Source: Brevibacterium album DSM 18261
GTDB taxonomy: Bacteria > Actinomycetota > Actinomycetes > Actinomycetales > Brevibacteriaceae
Assembly (NCBI RefSeq): GCF_000426445.1
Contig: NZ_AUFJ01000012.1
Location: 186,001-250,000, forward strand
Direction: 5' to 3'
Length of the DNA stretch: 64,000 bases
Shown here: piece by piece, positions 17,288-25,508 of the stretch
How the letters are laid out: every line of letters begins with the position of its first letter
Position numbering within the stretch: the stretch's first letter is position 1
Translations under genes and position numbers: made by a program
Notes under the pieces: model-generated
Told to the model about the DNA's origin: nothing
The model's database searches: none
The model's input: only the letters and a program-made list of their open reading frames with translations

Positions 17288-18439
17288 CTACCGCTTCACG
17301 TCGAGCGTGATGCGCTCGCCCGCCGCCCGCGAGACGCAGACCATCATGGAGGACTGCTCCGCCTGCTCCTCGGGGGAGAGCACCGCATCGCGATGGTCCG
17401 CCTCGCCGCAGAGGATCCGGGTCTCGCACGTGCCGCAGGTGCCGCGCCGACAGCTCGACAGCGAGCGGATGCCTGCCCGGGAGAACGCCTCCAGGATCGA
17501 TTCGTCCCGCCCGACCGCCACCTCGCCGCCGTCGGCCAGTTCGACGGTGAACGGCGGGCCCACCGTCGTGGGGGCGCCTGCGCCGGCAGAGCCCGCGCCC
17601 GAGGCCGCCTCGGCCGCGGCCGGGTCGAAGACCTCCCGCTCCACCCGGTTGGGCAGGGCCTCGAGCCCTGCTGCCACTGCGTCCATGAGCGCCGTGGGGC
17701 CGCACGTGTAGACGACGGCGGTGGGGTGCTCGCGCAGCCACTGGCCCGCCACCGCGGCGAGGTCCGGCCGGCCGCCGCGCTCGGCCGTCGCCCACACCTC
17801 CACTCGCTCGATGCCGAACTCCGCCTCCAGCTCGCGGGTGAAGGCCATGGAAGCCCCCGAGCGCCCGATGTAGAGCAGCCGCCAGTCCAGCCCCAGGCCG
17901 TCCGCGAACGTGAGCATGGACCGCAGCGGGGTGATGCCCACACCGCCCGCGATGAACAGCGCCGGCAGTGCTGCGCGGAAGCGGAACGAGGCCCGCGGGG
18001 CGCGTACGAAGAGCTCATCGCCGGCCCGGACCTGGGAGTGGATCCACTCCGAGCCGCCGTCCCCGTCCTCGTGGCGCAGCACCGCGATCTGCCACGGCGT
18101 CGCGCCCGTGGGGTCCGAGCACAGCGAATAGTGGCGGATGAGCGGTTCGGCTGCACCGGTCTCGGGTGTGGCGGGTGCGCCGTAACCAGAGGCGGAATCA
18201 GGGCCGGAGTCGGGGCCGGCCTCGGGTGCGGCGGAGGGCGCTGCAGTGGGGGAGGGCGCCGGTACCGCGACCTCGAGGTGCGCGCCCGGGGCGAACGGCT
18301 GCCTGCTGTCGAGGGTGAGGGCGAGCACGGCCTCGGCGACGGGCTCCGCCTCCATGACCCGCACGGGGCGGAACCCCGCCCGCTCGAGGAGGTCTCTGTC
18401 GAGAGCCTCGGGGACGCGTGCGGGCGAGTGGGTGTCCAT
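17288..18439 (-). CDS. PDR/VanB-type oxygenase reductase (flavin, NADH, C-terminal 2Fe-2S)
   Basis: A 383-residue electron-transfer protein of the phthalate dioxygenase reductase class. In order: flavin domain with RHYSLCSDP (about residue 100), NADH domain with GGVGITPLRSM and YTCGPTALMD, then a plant-type 2Fe-2S domain with CRRGTCGTCETRILCG and a fourth cysteine in MMVCVSRA. An Ala/Pro-rich insertion near residue 50 is unusual. Start chosen at ATG 18439, where the conserved domain begins; longer in-frame starts run back over the promoter and symporter gene. It is the only reductase in a cluster with a P450 and a Rieske oxygenase, so it may serve either or both. No separate ferredoxin gene was seen. 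Confidence 0.9.
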   Translation of the reverse strand: MDTHSPARVPEALDRDLLERAGFRPVRVMEAEPVAEAVLALTLDSRQPFAPGAHLEVAVPAPSPTAAPSAAPEAGPDSGPDSASGYGAPATPETGAAEPLIRHYSLCSDPTGATPWQIAVLRHEDGDGGSEWIHSQVRAGDELFVRAPRASFRFRAALPALFIAGGVGITPLRSMLTFADGLGLDWRLLYIGRSGASMAFTRELEAEFGIERVEVWATAERGGRPDLAAVAGQWLREHPTAVVYTCGPTALMDAVAAGLEALPNRVEREVFDPAAAEAASGAGSAGAGAPTTVGPPFTVELADGGEVAVGRDESILEAFSRAGIRSLSSCRRGTCGTCETRILCGEADHRDAVLSPEEQAEQSSMMVCVSRAAGERITLDVKR

Positions 18440-18587
18440 CGCTCCATGACAGCACGACGGCAGGCCCGCCGCGAGGCCGATCCTGCATCGCGAGAACGAT
18501 TGTTGGAGACGGACCCCCTCACCTGCAAGAGTGACGTGCGGCACTCTCGTTCCGGTTCTGTCCCGGCCCTGTCCCAGGAGACACCTC

Positions 18588-20048
18588 ATGCTGCACGTGT
18601 GGCTCATCGGCGGTCTCGCCGTGTACTTCCTCGCGCTCCTCGCGCTCTCCTTCGTGCGGCAGCGCACCAAATCCGGCGAGGACTTCTTCCTCGCAGGCCG
18701 GAGGACGCCGGCGTGGATGCTCGGCTTCGCGTTCATCGCGACGTGGTACGGCGGCAACTCCGCTCTCATCAGCGTGGACGAAGCCTATGCGGACGGCATG
18801 TCCTCCTGGTGGATCCTGGGCGGCCCCACCGTCATCGCGGTCCTCGCCCTCATCGCCTTCGCGCCCCTCATCCGCCGGACCGGGGCCATGAGCCAGAACG
18901 GCATCCTCGCCAGCCGGTACAACGCCGCGACCGGCAATCTGCTCTCCGTCGTCCTCACCCTCTACCTCGTGATGTGGGGCGCGTCCCAGATGGTGGCGAT
19001 CGGTCACTTCTTCGAGTCGTTCTTCGACATCTCCTACTTCACCGCCATCCTCATCGCCGTAGCGGTGTGCGTGGTGTATGCGCTGGTGGGCGGCTTTCGC
19101 GCGGTCGTCTACACAGAGGTCTTCCAGTTCCTGCTGCTCCTCGCCGGGCTCATCGTCACCATGTGCGTGGCGCTCACCCTGTCCGGCGGCTGGGACAACG
19201 TCTCCGCGATCGCGGCGGAGACCCGCGAGCCCGGCTACTTCAACCTGTTCCACGGCATCCAGCTCAACCTCTCGTTCATCATCTCCTTCGGTCTGGCGTT
19301 CATGATCGACGGCGCGGCGTGGCAGCGCATCCAGGCCGCACCCACGCCCAAGGCCGCGCGCTGGACGGCGGTGACCGCGCTCGTCGGCTTCGTGCCCCTG
19401 TACTTCTTCGTCGTCATCACGGGGATCGCGGCGCTGGGCGTGTTCGGCGAGGTCCCCGCGGGCGGGATCGTGTCCACGCTCGCGGCCGATCACATGCCGC
19501 CGTGGCTCACCACCCTGGTCTTCGTGGGCATCGCGGCGGCGATCATGTCGACCATCTGCACCACCTTCAACGTCGCGAGCCTCTACATCACCGAGCTCAC
19601 CGTGAAGTATGCGCTCAAGGACGCCACCCAGAAGCAGACGGTGCGCACCGGGCGGGTGGCGACGGTCGCGGCCGCGGTCCTCGGGATGGTCGTCGCGGTG
19701 CAGCTGCCCAGCGCGCTGGAGGTGCTCGGGCTGGCCTCCGAGCTCATCACCGCCGGCCTGTTCTGGCCCATGGTGTTCGGGTTCTTCTGGAAGCGCGGGA
19801 ACACCCCGGGCGCGATCGCCTCGATCCTCGCCGGCGGCACTTTCATCCTCTACGGGTTCGCGATCGAGTTCGGCGCACCGCTGCCGCACTTCTGGACCGA
19901 CGGTCCCGCGCGCATCCTCACGGGCCTGGCGCTGAGCCTCGTCGCCTATCTGGTCGTCAGCCTTGCGACGAAGCCGGAGACGGAGAAGGCGGGGGCGTTC
20001 ATCGCCGCCGCGAGGGGGAAGGGCGGCACCGCGGCCGCGGAACGCTGA
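18588..20048 (+). CDS. Sodium:solute symporter (SSS family)
   Basis: A 486-residue membrane transporter with about 13 hydrophobic helices and the SSS signature-like stretch YALVGGFRAVVYTEVFQFLL. The start ATG 18588 is preceded by AGGAG at 18576-18580. It lies between the PDR reductase (divergent, 148 bases away) and a LysR gene (convergent), inside a P450/Rieske oxygenase cluster. It probably imports the compound those oxygenases attack. Proline/betaine-like solutes are common for this family, which fits the GbcA-like oxygenase, but the cargo is inferred. Confidence 0.88.
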   Translation: MLHVWLIGGLAVYFLALLALSFVRQRTKSGEDFFLAGRRTPAWMLGFAFIATWYGGNSALISVDEAYADGMSSWWILGGPTVIAVLALIAFAPLIRRTGAMSQNGILASRYNAATGNLLSVVLTLYLVMWGASQMVAIGHFFESFFDISYFTAILIAVAVCVVYALVGGFRAVVYTEVFQFLLLLAGLIVTMCVALTLSGGWDNVSAIAAETREPGYFNLFHGIQLNLSFIISFGLAFMIDGAAWQRIQAAPTPKAARWTAVTALVGFVPLYFFVVITGIAALGVFGEVPAGGIVSTLAADHMPPWLTTLVFVGIAAAIMSTICTTFNVASLYITELTVKYALKDATQKQTVRTGRVATVAAAVLGMVVAVQLPSALEVLGLASELITAGLFWPMVFGFFWKRGNTPGAIASILAGGTFILYGFAIEFGAPLPHFWTDGPARILTGLALSLVAYLVVSLATKPETEKAGAFIAAARGKGGTAAAER

Positions 20049-20109
20049 GGCAGGCGACTGCCGAGGCGTATTGACGCCGAGGCGTGTTGAGGCAGGCGAC
20101 TGCCGAGGC
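20046..20109. terminator. Two identical 22-bp hairpin repeats between convergent genes
   Basis: An exact 22-base sequence starts at the symporter stop codon (20046-20067) and recurs at 20088-20109, period 42. Each copy contains the stem GGCAG-GCGA-CTGCC. They lie between two convergent genes (symporter and LysR), so tandem bidirectional terminators are likely. Neither hairpin is followed by a T-run, as is common in high-GC genomes. Confidence 0.5.
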
Positions 20110-20169
20110 CGCGGCGTGTTGGGTCCCGGGGCCGAGACCCGGTCTCCCAGAGCTCGGTGTCTCTGACGC

Positions 20170-21084
20170 TCAGCAGGCTGTGAACCGCTCCGCGGCCTCC
20201 TCCAGCGCCCGCAGCGCCGCCGCGACCAGCGGATGGCGCTCGCTGCCCCGCCGGATGCCGGTGAGGATGCGGCGGGAGGGGACGGGATCGCCCCGCAGCG
20301 GTACGCGGACCACGCGATAGCCCGAGGGCAGGCGGGCCATCCTCGGCACCAGCGACACGCCCAGGCCGGCGTCCACGAGGGCCGCTCCTGTCTCCCATTC
20401 GTGGGACCGGTGCGCCACTTCGGGTCGGAACCCGGCGGCGGAACAGGCCATCATGAGCAGCTGGTGGTAGGGGCTGCCGGGGCGGTCTGCGATCCAGTCC
20501 TCATCGGCGGCCTCGAGGAGCGCGACCTCCTTGCGGACCGCGAGCGGGTGCTCTTCGTGCACGAGGAGGTCGAGCGGATCCGTGAGCAGATCCCTCTGCG
20601 CGAACCGGGGATCGCTGCGCGGCGGCAGAGGGTCGGTCGCGACCACCACGGCCACGTCCGCCCGCTCCGCGAGCAGCAGCTCGAAGCACTCCTCGGGATC
20701 GGCTTCGATGATGCCGATCCTGCCGGTGGGGAACTGTGCGCGCACGGCCTCGGCGGCGGCCGGCAGCAGCGAGCCGGCGGCGGTCGAGAACCCGCACATG
20801 CGCAGTGCTCCGCCGTGCCGGCTCTCCGCGGCCGCGAGCACCTCGCCGCGCATGGCCTCCCAGCGCTCGCTGAGCTCGTGGGCGTGCTCGAGCAGCACGC
20901 GGCCTGCGGGGGTGAGCCGCATGCCCCGCCCGTGCTGCTCCACCACCGGCACGCCGATCTCCTCCGAGAGCGTCTTGAGCTGGTGCGACACCGCCGAGGG
21001 CGTGTAGGAGAGGGCATGCGCCGTCGCGGTCACGGTGCCGGTCTCCGCCACCATCCGGAGCACGGTCAGGCGCCTGTCGATCAT
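20170..21084 (-). CDS. LysR-type transcriptional regulator
   Basis: A 304-residue LysR regulator. The winged helix is at residues 1-60 (RRLTVLRMVAETGTVTATAH, SYTPSAVSHQLKTLSEEIG), and the effector domain runs from about 85 onward. ATG 21084 is chosen because the helix-turn-helix starts within a few residues; the upstream in-frame extension lies in the promoter. It is divergent from the Rieske oxygenase gene across 157 bases, so it should control that gene and itself. The imperfect palindrome ATTCTGCACG-TTCT-CGTGGAAT at 21091-21112 lies next to its start and is a candidate binding site. Confidence 0.9.
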   Translation of the reverse strand: MIDRRLTVLRMVAETGTVTATAHALSYTPSAVSHQLKTLSEEIGVPVVEQHGRGMRLTPAGRVLLEHAHELSERWEAMRGEVLAAAESRHGGALRMCGFSTAAGSLLPAAAEAVRAQFPTGRIGIIEADPEECFELLLAERADVAVVVATDPLPPRSDPRFAQRDLLTDPLDLLVHEEHPLAVRKEVALLEAADEDWIADRPGSPYHQLLMMACSAAGFRPEVAHRSHEWETGAALVDAGLGVSLVPRMARLPSGYRVVRVPLRGDPVPSRRILTGIRRGSERHPLVAAALRALEEAAERFTAC

Positions 21085-21189
21085 GAAACCATTCTGCACG
21101 TTCTCGTGGAATTTCGTTCGCTTCTCTTCACGGCTCCAGCGGCTCAGACTGGGGATACGACCGGGGACGCGGCTGTCCCCGGAGCCGCA

Positions 21190-21229
21190 GATCAGTGTGA
21201 GCGGACCAGCCCCCGCTGACCAGTGTGAG
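21190..21229. promoter_or_regulatory. Direct repeats upstream of the Rieske oxygenase gene
   Basis: GATCAGTGTGAG (21190-21201) and GACCAGTGTGAG (21218-21229) differ at one base and lie 28 bases apart, just before the ribosome site GGAGGGAG of the oxygenase gene. They may be regulator sites or affect the mRNA leader. Function is unproven. Confidence 0.35.
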
Positions 21230-21241
21230 GAGGGAGCGACG

Positions 21242-22534
21242 ATGACGACGATCCCGGAGACCCGGCCCACCGCATCCGGCCAGGCGATCTTCGATGCGCA
21301 GTGGAGGGAGCGGGTGACCGCCCGGCGCCCCGGCTATTCCCTCGAGGCGCCCTTCTATACGGACGAGGCGCACTTCCGGAAGGACATGGAGGCGATCTTC
21401 TCCCGGACCTGGCTCTTCGTCGCCTCCGTCGCGGAGGTCCCGGAGCCCGGCGACTACGTGACGATCGACGTGGGCAGGGACAGTGTCATCGTCATCCGCG
21501 ACGATGACGAGGAGATCCGCGCCTATCACAACGTCTGCCGTCACCGCGGGGCCCGCCTGCTCATGGACTCCTCCGGCTCCGTGGGCAACATCGTGTGCGG
21601 CTACCACCAGTGGACCTACTCCCCGGACGGCGAGCTCATGCACGCGGGCCTGCAGGCTCCGGACTTCGACCGGTCGTGCTTCTCCCTGCGCTCGGTCCAC
21701 ACCAAGGTCATCGCGGGTCTTGTCTTCATCTGCCTCGCCGCGGATCCGCCGGAGGACATCCACGAGGTCGCCGACCGGATCAGCCCCTACATCGCCCCTC
21801 ACGATCTCACCCGGACGAGGGTCGCCCACCAGGAGGACCTGGTGGAGAACGCCAACTGGAAGCTCGTGATGGAGAACAACCGCGAGTGCTACCACTGCGA
21901 GGGCGCGCACCCGGAGCTCACCGCGACCTTCTTCCCCACGTACGGCTATCCCGAGGACCAGATCCCCAAGCGGCTGCTGCCGGCCCATGCCCGGTATCTC
22001 GAGGCGGAGAAGCGCCTGACCGTGGACGCCGACCGCAACGGCCTGCGCAGCCGGCTCATCACCGAGCTCAGCGGCCGACCCACGGGCTTCCGCATCCAGC
22101 GCGAGGCGCTGGACGGTGCGGGCGAGTCCTACACGATGGACGGCGGACGCGCCTCGCGGAGGCTGCTGGGGTCCTTCGACACCCACGCGCTGGGCAGGCT
22201 GTCCCTGCACGTCCAGCCCAACACGTGGTTCCACTTCCTCAGCGACCACGTGGTGACCTTCAGCCTCGTGCCGCTGAGCGTGGACCGCACGCTCGTGCGC
22301 ACCACCTGGCTGGTGCACGAGGACGCCGAGGCCGGGGTCGACTACGACCTCGACCGCCTCACCGAGGTCTGGCACAAGACCAATGCGGAGGACGCGGAGC
22401 TCTGCGAGCGCGCCCAGCTGGGCGTGAGCAGCCCGGCCTATGTCCCCGGCCCCTATGCGCCCACGGAGACCGACGTGGACGCGTTCTGCGTCTGGTACAT
22501 CGAGCGGCTCCGCGAGTACGCCGGGATGGAGTGA
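21242..22534 (+). CDS. Rieske oxygenase alpha subunit, glycine-betaine monooxygenase (GbcA)-like
   Basis: A 430-residue terminal oxygenase. The Rieske 2Fe-2S site is seen as CRHRG (about 98-102) and CGYH (about 118-121). The mononuclear iron region is NNRECYHCEGAHPEL (about 215-229). The C-terminal part (PNTWFHFLSDH, TWLVHEDAEAGVDYDLDRLT, SSPAYVPGPYAPTE) closely follows the pattern I know from GbcA-type enzymes that demethylate quaternary amines (glycine betaine, stachydrine). It would act with a PDR-type reductase; one lies at 17288-18439. The start ATG 21242 has a strong GGAGGGAG site. The divergent LysR gene is the likely regulator. The betaine substrate class is likely, the exact compound unknown. 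Confidence 0.87.
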   Translation: MTTIPETRPTASGQAIFDAQWRERVTARRPGYSLEAPFYTDEAHFRKDMEAIFSRTWLFVASVAEVPEPGDYVTIDVGRDSVIVIRDDDEEIRAYHNVCRHRGARLLMDSSGSVGNIVCGYHQWTYSPDGELMHAGLQAPDFDRSCFSLRSVHTKVIAGLVFICLAADPPEDIHEVADRISPYIAPHDLTRTRVAHQEDLVENANWKLVMENNRECYHCEGAHPELTATFFPTYGYPEDQIPKRLLPAHARYLEAEKRLTVDADRNGLRSRLITELSGRPTGFRIQREALDGAGESYTMDGGRASRRLLGSFDTHALGRLSLHVQPNTWFHFLSDHVVTFSLVPLSVDRTLVRTTWLVHEDAEAGVDYDLDRLTEVWHKTNAEDAELCERAQLGVSSPAYVPGPYAPTETDVDAFCVWYIERLREYAGME

Positions 22535-22635
22535 GGGCGCCGGTGGGGCTGCGCGGCCCGCCCTCGCGTGGCGACGAGCCGTCATAATGGGGGTCCGAGG
22601 TGCCGTCCTGCTCCTGCCCGGCTCAAGGAGGTCGT

Positions 22636-23073
22636 ATGCCTGTTCCCGCGCACTTCTCCATCGTCACGCTGGGTGTCGCCGATCTGGGCGAGTCCGCAGC
22701 GTTCTACCGCAGGCTGGGCTGGACCCAGCGCGGCGACGAATCCCTGGGCATCACGTGGTTCCGTACGGCAGGCACGTGGATCGGGCTGTTCGGGCACGAC
22801 GCCCTGGCGGAGGACGTGGGTGTTGCGAGCACTCCGGCGCCGGAGTACCGAGGTGTCACCCTGGCGCTGAACTTCGCTGGCGAGGACGAGGTGGACCAGG
22901 CGCTCGAGGAGGCCGTCAGCGCAGGTGCCCGGCTGGTGAAGCCCGCCGTACGGGCGGAATGGGGCGGCTACTCCGGGTACTTTGCGGATCCGGACGGCCA
23001 CCTCTGGGAGGTCGCCTTCGCCCCGGGCATGCCGGCGCGTGAGGACGGCACCATCGAGATCCCTGACAGCTGA
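22636..23073 (+). CDS. VOC (glyoxalase/dioxygenase fold) family protein
   Basis: A 145-residue single-module VOC protein: HFSIVTLGVADLGESAAFYR at the start and YFADPDGHLWEVAF near residue 120, the usual metal-site strand. Such proteins act as lyases, isomerases, dioxygenases or resistance proteins and the sequence does not decide which. The start ATG 22636 follows AAGGAG. It lies downstream of the Rieske gene on the same strand with a 101-base gap and is followed by a strong palindrome region, so it may be the last gene of that unit. Confidence 0.82.
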   Translation: MPVPAHFSIVTLGVADLGESAAFYRRLGWTQRGDESLGITWFRTAGTWIGLFGHDALAEDVGVASTPAPEYRGVTLALNFAGEDEVDQALEEAVSAGARLVKPAVRAEWGGYSGYFADPDGHLWEVAFAPGMPAREDGTIEIPDS

Positions 23074-23567
23074 GGGGCACAGCCGGAGCGCTGAGTGTGC
23101 TCTCGCGCCATTGAGCGCGCAGTGGGTGCTCCGTGCTGTTCTTCGCAGGTCGACTCGTGCCCCGCGTGCGCTCGCAGAGAAACTAGGGCCCCTAGTTTCT
23201 CTGCGAGCGCACGCGGGACCCCTCCCTCTGTACGCTTGTCCGTCGCTGCGCTGGGACCCTCTGACGGCAAGTCGGCCCTCCGTTGCACCGAAGCCCTCGC
23301 CCTCCGAAGAACCTGTCTCGGGTCTGCCCCGGACACCGCCTTGACACCGTGCTCCGCGGTGTGTGAGTCTCTGTGCTCGGCGCTGATCCGCCGCCCAGCC
23401 CGCACCGCGGCCCCAGCCCGGGTGCTCAGGCGAAGGGGAGCACATCCTCGGATCGCAGAGAACCGCGCCGGTGGCCACATCGCGCACCGGACGCGGGAAG
23501 CCGACGCCTCGCGTGCGAGACAGCGTCGCGGCATGCTGGGGATGTGCGCGACGCGAGACGGATCCGC
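23074..23567. other. 494-base gap holding a 57-bp palindrome, no credible gene
   Basis: Open frames here are short, overlap in several frames and show no family resemblance. They arise from G+C-rich sequence. The one strong structure is the perfect palindrome at 23161-23217. The rest, including the stretch before the DUF2087 gene, shows nothing I can support. Confidence 0.6.
23161..23217. terminator. Perfect 57-bp palindrome (28-bp arms, one-base centre)
   Basis: The left arm 23161-23188 begins CCCGCGTGCG and ends AACTAGGG. The right arm 23190-23217 is its exact inverse complement, with a single C at 23189. All 28 pairs match and pairing stops abruptly at both ends. It lies 88 bases after the VOC stop codon. 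A transcript would fold into a very long hairpin, so termination or mRNA protection is possible. The one-base centre and perfect arms equally suggest a fused inverted repeat from a mobile element. Confidence 0.6.
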
Positions 23568-24149
23568 ATGACGAAGAACAGCGACTTCAAACATCTCGTC
23601 CGCTCCCGCATGGAGCTCACCGGCGAGAACTACACGACCGCGCTCGCCGCCCTGCGGCTGGACAGGGAGGCTGCCCGCCTCGAGCACCTACGCCGCATCC
23701 GCCCCTTCTTCCAGGACGGAGACACGGGCGCTCCGAGTGCTCACACGGGGCCTCCCAGCGCTCACGCTGTCTGGCGCGATCCGCTCGGTGGCCCAGCGGG
23801 ACGGGAGAGCTCCGGCGGCACCCTGCTCCGCATCCCGGCCAGGCGCCGCACACGGCTGTCCGTCGTGCTCGAACTCCTGGAGCGCTTCTCACCCGGCCGC
23901 ACCTACACGGAGACCGAGGTCAACGCCCTTCTCCGGGAAGCCCATGAGGACGTCGCCTGGCTGCGGCGGGAGATGGTGGACTACGGCCTGCTGGCCCGGG
24001 ACAGCCTCGGGACCTACTGGCTCGCCGAGGCCGTCCCCGTCAGAGCGGGCAACGCGGCCCAGGAGGTGAGTGACTGGGAGCGCATCCGGCTGCCGGAACT
24101 CCTCGCCGCCGGCCGCGTGTCACAGCAGGCGCCGGCGCAGACACACTGA
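23568..24149 (+). CDS. DUF2087 domain protein
   Basis: A 193-residue protein. The C-terminal ~75 residues match DUF2087 (LSVVLELLERFSPGRTYTET, EVNALLREAHEDVAWLRREM, VDYGLLARD), a small winged-helix-like domain often attached to regulators. The N-terminal 30 residues (MTKNSDFKHLVRSRMELTGE) belong to a short motif found at the start of many actinobacterial proteins. Between them is a low-complexity Gly/Ser/Pro linker. The start ATG 23568 is the first that leaves this motif intact. It converges with the TRAP binding-protein gene with a 12-base gap. A DNA-binding role is possible but not shown. Confidence 0.72.
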   Translation: MTKNSDFKHLVRSRMELTGENYTTALAALRLDREAARLEHLRRIRPFFQDGDTGAPSAHTGPPSAHAVWRDPLGGPAGRESSGGTLLRIPARRRTRLSVVLELLERFSPGRTYTETEVNALLREAHEDVAWLRREMVDYGLLARDSLGTYWLAEAVPVRAGNAAQEVSDWERIRLPELLAAGRVSQQAPAQTH

Positions 24150-24161
24150 TCTGCCCACTGC

Positions 24162-25508
24162 CTACGTCCCGGGGCGGTGCTCCATGGCCGCCCCGGACTC
24201 GTAGACGGCGCGGGCATATGCGGGGAAGTCCGTCTCCGGGTCGTACCACTCGTCGAAGTCCTCGGGTGCGCCGGCATCCGCATAGCCCAGCTCCTCCAGC
24301 CGTGCGGTCCATGCGTCGATTCCGGAGGTGAGCGCGTCCACGGTCTCCGGGGCGAGGCCGCCGTCGGCCACCGCATCTGCGGTGAGGGAATCGGCGATCA
24401 CGCGCATCTGCTCCTGCGTGTCCTCCGGCAGGGGGCTGACGCTGCCGCCGAACTCCCGGGCCTGCCGCACGACCTCCGCGGCGGAGTCGGCATAGCTCTG
24501 CACGAAGCCGGCAGCTCCCAGCGCGCTGCTGTCGAACACGATCTGCTGGTACGCCAGCGGCAGCTCCGCGAAGCTGCTCCCGGCGAGCACCGTCGTACCG
24601 GTGCGCGGGAAGCTCGTGCTGGTGGTGTAGCCCAGGTGCGGCGCCACTTCCAGCACGCCGCTCTCCGCCGTCGCGGGGCCGGGACCCAGATTGCACTCGA
24701 CCGTTCCGCGCTCCAGCGCCTCGAACATCTCCGTGAACTCCATCGACACCGGTGACGCACCCAGCTGCGAGACCTGCGCGGACTGCGCCGCGCTGCCGAT
24801 CCGCACCTGCAGCCCCTGCCAGTCGGCCGCATCCTCCAGGGGCTCCCGGCAGATGGTGTAGTTCTCCGCCGTGGGGACGAAGGGGGTGAGCGGCACAAGT
24901 CCCTCGGCCTCGAACTCCTCGAGGACCTGCGGGTTCTGCCAGCCCAGGTCGCTGTACACCGCATAGGCGATGAGGCTGCCTGCGAACGGCGAGGACGGCA
25001 GCAGGGCCGTCGTCGTGGACAGATCGTCGAATGCGGGATACTCCGCGGGCGCGTAGCCGGGCAGCGTGTTCGCAAGATCGAGACGTCCGTCGGCGAGGGC
25101 ATCGTGCACGGTGTCGAAGCCCGCCACCGCCTGCCCCCACACGAGTTCGACGGTGATCCTCCCGTCCGAGCGCTCCTCGATGAGCTCCTTGATCGTGGTG
25201 CCTGTGGGGCTCATGACCGAAGCCTCCGAGGCCGCACCCGGCTGGAACCTCAGGGTGACGGGCTCGAGGTCCGCCACGAGGGCGTCGACCTCCTCCTGCG
25301 GTGCCCCGTACTCGAAGCCCTCGCCCTGCTGCACTCCGGCGTCGGCTTCGCCCACGCCTCCCGCACATGCGCTCAGGCTGAGCGCCCCGACGGCGCCGAG
25401 GCAGGTGAGGCGAGCGACGGATCCCGCCCGTGAACGGCCGGAGGCCCTGGAGGTCAGCGTCACCGCACCGGCGGCCCCGTGAGCAGCGGCCGCCGGCCGA
25501 GAGCTCAC
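24162..25508 (-). CDS. TRAP-type (DctP-like) substrate-binding lipoprotein, orphan
   Basis: Binding protein of the TRAP/DctP class, 448 residues from GTG 25508. This start overlaps the upstream MBL stop by four bases (GTGA) and is therefore preferred; GTG 25463 would give 433 residues and a shorter signal. A lipoprotein signal ends in LSLSAC. The TRAP pattern is clear: ELVWGQAVAGFDTVHDALAD, then the DANTLPGY-like stretch RLDLANTLPGYAPAEYP, and GLQVRIGSAAQSAQVSQLG with the key arginine. No DctQ/DctM permease genes are near, so it must use a transporter elsewhere or act as a sensor. It is coupled to an MBL-fold hydrolase and a PucR regulator. Confidence 0.83.
   Translation of the reverse strand: MSSRPAAAAHGAAGAVTLTSRASGRSRAGSVARLTCLGAVGALSLSACAGGVGEADAGVQQGEGFEYGAPQEEVDALVADLEPVTLRFQPGAASEASVMSPTGTTIKELIEERSDGRITVELVWGQAVAGFDTVHDALADGRLDLANTLPGYAPAEYPAFDDLSTTTALLPSSPFAGSLIAYAVYSDLGWQNPQVLEEFEAEGLVPLTPFVPTAENYTICREPLEDAADWQGLQVRIGSAAQSAQVSQLGASPVSMEFTEMFEALERGTVECNLGPGPATAESGVLEVAPHLGYTTSTSFPRTGTTVLAGSSFAELPLAYQQIVFDSSALGAAGFVQSYADSAAEVVRQAREFGGSVSPLPEDTQEQMRVIADSLTADAVADGGLAPETVDALTSGIDAWTARLEELGYADAGAPEDFDEWYDPETDFPAYARAVYESGAAMEHRPGT

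Noticed and set aside
17393-20074. 893-residue open frame on the + strand
   Set aside because: It is a composite of antisense and out-of-frame sequence over the reductase and symporter genes, rich in R, G, A and P without any domain.
23095-23571. Open frames across the 57-bp palindrome region
   Set aside because: They read through the palindrome in both directions giving mirrored peptides, the sign of a non-coding inverted repeat.
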